The notes below the pieces were generated by a model. It was given only the letters and a program-made list of their open reading frames with translations, was not told the origin of the DNA and ran no database searches. A stretch of DNA of 36,510 bases from assembly GCA_021797825.1 (NCBI GenBank), contig JAJZZA010000032.1, positions 1 to 36,510 of the forward strand. The letters run 5' to 3'. The translations under genes were made by a program, and so were the position numbers. Position 1 is the stretch's first letter, and each line of letters starts with the position of its first letter. The DNA is from Bacillota bacterium (GTDB lineage: Bacteria > Bacillota > Sulfobacillia > Sulfobacillales > Sulfobacillaceae). Below are positions 35,226 to 36,510 of the stretch, one piece after another.

Positions 35226-36129
35226 TTAGCCTGGGCTGTCCTCTACAACCCGCGAATTGATTTGCTCAGACGGATGGGTTCGCCGGCCGGTTGTCGAAAT
35301 CCGGCTTGCCCGAATATCTTCCGCCTTGATGGTCATCAAAGCCTGTTTGGTCAGCCGTCCGCCTTGGGCGCAGAGGCGATTGGCTTGCCGCAGTCGAGCG
35401 CGATCGATCCCATTGCGGATGCTGCCCGCGTAGCGAAACCGCGGCTGCTCCATGCGCAAGCGAATGTACTCCGCCCGCGCGATTTGGGCCTCGCGACTAA
35501 ACCGGCACTACAGGTTGCCCGCCAGCAGCTGCGCGATAATCTGCATTCCTCGACCCCGTGGTCCGGAAAGTCGCTGTGATGGGCAATGCGGGAACTCACG
35601 CCAGGATTGGAGGAAAACACTGCGCCATCCGATCCTTGTATCCGGTCAGAATCACGACCAGCTCGTCCCCTTGGTTCTCCATCACCTGCAGCAGGATTTC
35701 GATCGACTCCTGCCCATAGTCCCGCTCATTGTCCTGTCTGTAAAGATAGTACGCCTCGTCAATGAACAACACGCCGCCCAGAGCCCGCTTCAGCACCTCT
35801 TTGGTTTTGGGCGCGGCATGGCCGATAGACTGACAGACCAAGTCGTCCCGCGTCACCGCCACCAAGTGTCCCTTGCGCACATAGCCCAGCCTATGCAAAA
35901 TCTCGGCCAGGCGCAAGCCCACAGTCGTTTTGCCGCTGGCCGGATTTCCCGTATGGGTCATATGCAACGACGGATGGTCGCTGCCGAGCCCGAACTCGCA
36001 TCGAATCCGGTCAATGACCAAACGCGCGGCGATTTCCCGAATACGCGTCTTCACCGGTCTTAGCCCGACCAGTTCCCGGGCGGGTTGCACCAACACGTCG
36101 AACACCTTGGTCTGTATGAACTCTCCCAC
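35226..36129 (-). pseudogene. cbbX: cbbX (Rubisco activase-type AAA ATPase), inactivated
   Basis: The minus strand carries an almost full-length CbbX in three frames. The first 177 residues (from 36129) contain [17 protein letters not shown], Walker [11 protein letters not shown] (61-70, with Ala-Ser where GTGKT is usual), [20 protein letters not shown], Walker [14 protein letters not shown] and [19 protein letters not shown] frameshift near 35620 then gives [19 protein letters not shown] in the next frame. A second shift near 35550 and an in-frame TAG at 35510-35508 precede RFSREAQIARAEYIRLR and the tail RARLRQANRLCAQGGRLTKQ, ending at 35226. CbbX uses ATP to release inhibitory sugar phosphates from red-type Rubisco. 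Two frameshifts, a stop and the altered Walker A argue against simple sequencing error. Twelve nt separate it from gap. Confidence 0.85.
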
Positions 36130-36149
36130 CGCCTAACCATGACGGGTTG

Positions 36150-36510
36150 GGGCGGGGGTTTCCGGGATCGCGCCCGAAAGTTATCGCTGGCTCCAGATCC
36201 CGCAACAGATTGCTGACCGCGTGCCGCACGGCACGCCAACCGTGCTCAGGGGGGATCGCGAAGCGGATATGGATGATCGGTTCATCGCCCCGCGCAGTCC
36301 CCAGCAGGCGCTATTGGTCCGCGCGGCGTGGGACCGCAAACCCGCCGATCCCCCGGCACCGCATCGCTGGGCCGCAGCCGAAGCCGCGCCCCTGCTGGGA
36401 ACCATGCCGATCACGGTGCCGGCCAAGCCGGAACAGCGCGCACGCGCGGCGCCGTTCGCCTGACGGACGACCGTAGTGCAGATGGCGCGGCCGGCCCAGC
36501 GTTTGGCGAC
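36150..36510 (+). pseudogene. IS4-type (Tn5-like) transposase remnant, runs off window
   Basis: The plus strand reads APESYRWLQIPQQIADRVP, then GTPTVLRGDREADMDDRFIA (motif GDREAD with a catalytic Asp), ALLVRAAWDRKPADPP, RWAAAEAAPLLGTMPI and ends at a TGA (36461-36463); similarity seems to continue in frame beyond it (RTTVVQMARPAQRLA). This matches the central part of IS4-family transposases of the 'DREADIYDLF...LLVRA..NR' type. No start or N-terminus was found upstream, so it is a fragment. It lies where genes upstream of cbbX would be expected. Confidence 0.65.

Overview
The window looks like the chromosome of a GC-rich, Gram-positive (Firmicutes-type) autotroph or mixotroph, most like Sulfobacillus and its relatives. 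The reasons are consensus GGGAGG/AGGAGG ribosome-binding sites, sigma-A-like promoters, a cbbX-gap-tkt Calvin-cycle block, a STAND ATPase next to a SARP-type regulator, and dense decayed IS and group II intron DNA. The genus is an inference from gene content, not a database result. No rRNA, tRNA or CRISPR array was seen.

Layout. (1) 1-1630: a TnpB-like N-terminal remnant followed by a GAF-like/GGDEF protein with an HGDEF signature. (2) 1940-6402, minus strand: STAND ATPase regulator, SARP-type regulator, a DUF4870-like membrane protein and a lipoprotein. (3) 6690-10040: a mobile-element graveyard. It holds a frameshifted GNAT gene, a degraded group II intron (about 7523-9269) carrying a 241-bp IS630-type miniature element, the 3' piece of a second group II intron, and a decayed DDE transposase. 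(4) 10342-17163, minus strand: reductive pyrimidine/beta-alanine catabolism (two class III aminotransferases, beta-ureidopropionase, PreT, PreA). (5) 17266-22480, minus strand: a complete urease operon ureABCEFGD with a good promoter. (6) 22884-23357, plus strand: a small CxxC...CxxC protein divergent from urease. (7) 23648-27346, minus strand: acyl-CoA ligase, MaoC hydratase, CitE-like lyase and a NUDT19-like Nudix hydrolase. (8) 27542-27996: a second IS630-type deletion derivative. (9) 28102-31748: an MDR oxidoreductase (plus), converging on an MFS transporter and a third class III aminotransferase (minus). (10) 32174-36129, minus strand: transketolase and GAPDH behind a cbbX pseudogene. (11) 36150-36510: an IS4-type transposase remnant running off the edge.

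How the parts work together. PreTA reduces uracil/thymine, beta-ureidopropionase releases beta-alanine, CO2 and ammonia, and the class III aminotransferases can move the beta-alanine amino group to a keto acid. Urease next door supplies ammonia from urea. The dihydropyrimidinase step and any pyrimidine or nickel transporter are not in the window. The CoA ligase-MaoC-CitE set resembles a route that activates, hydrates and cleaves a branched C4/C5 acid (itaconate/mesaconate-like), but its substrate is unproven. The Calvin-cycle block has lost a working cbbX, and where Rubisco genes would be expected upstream there is transposase debris.
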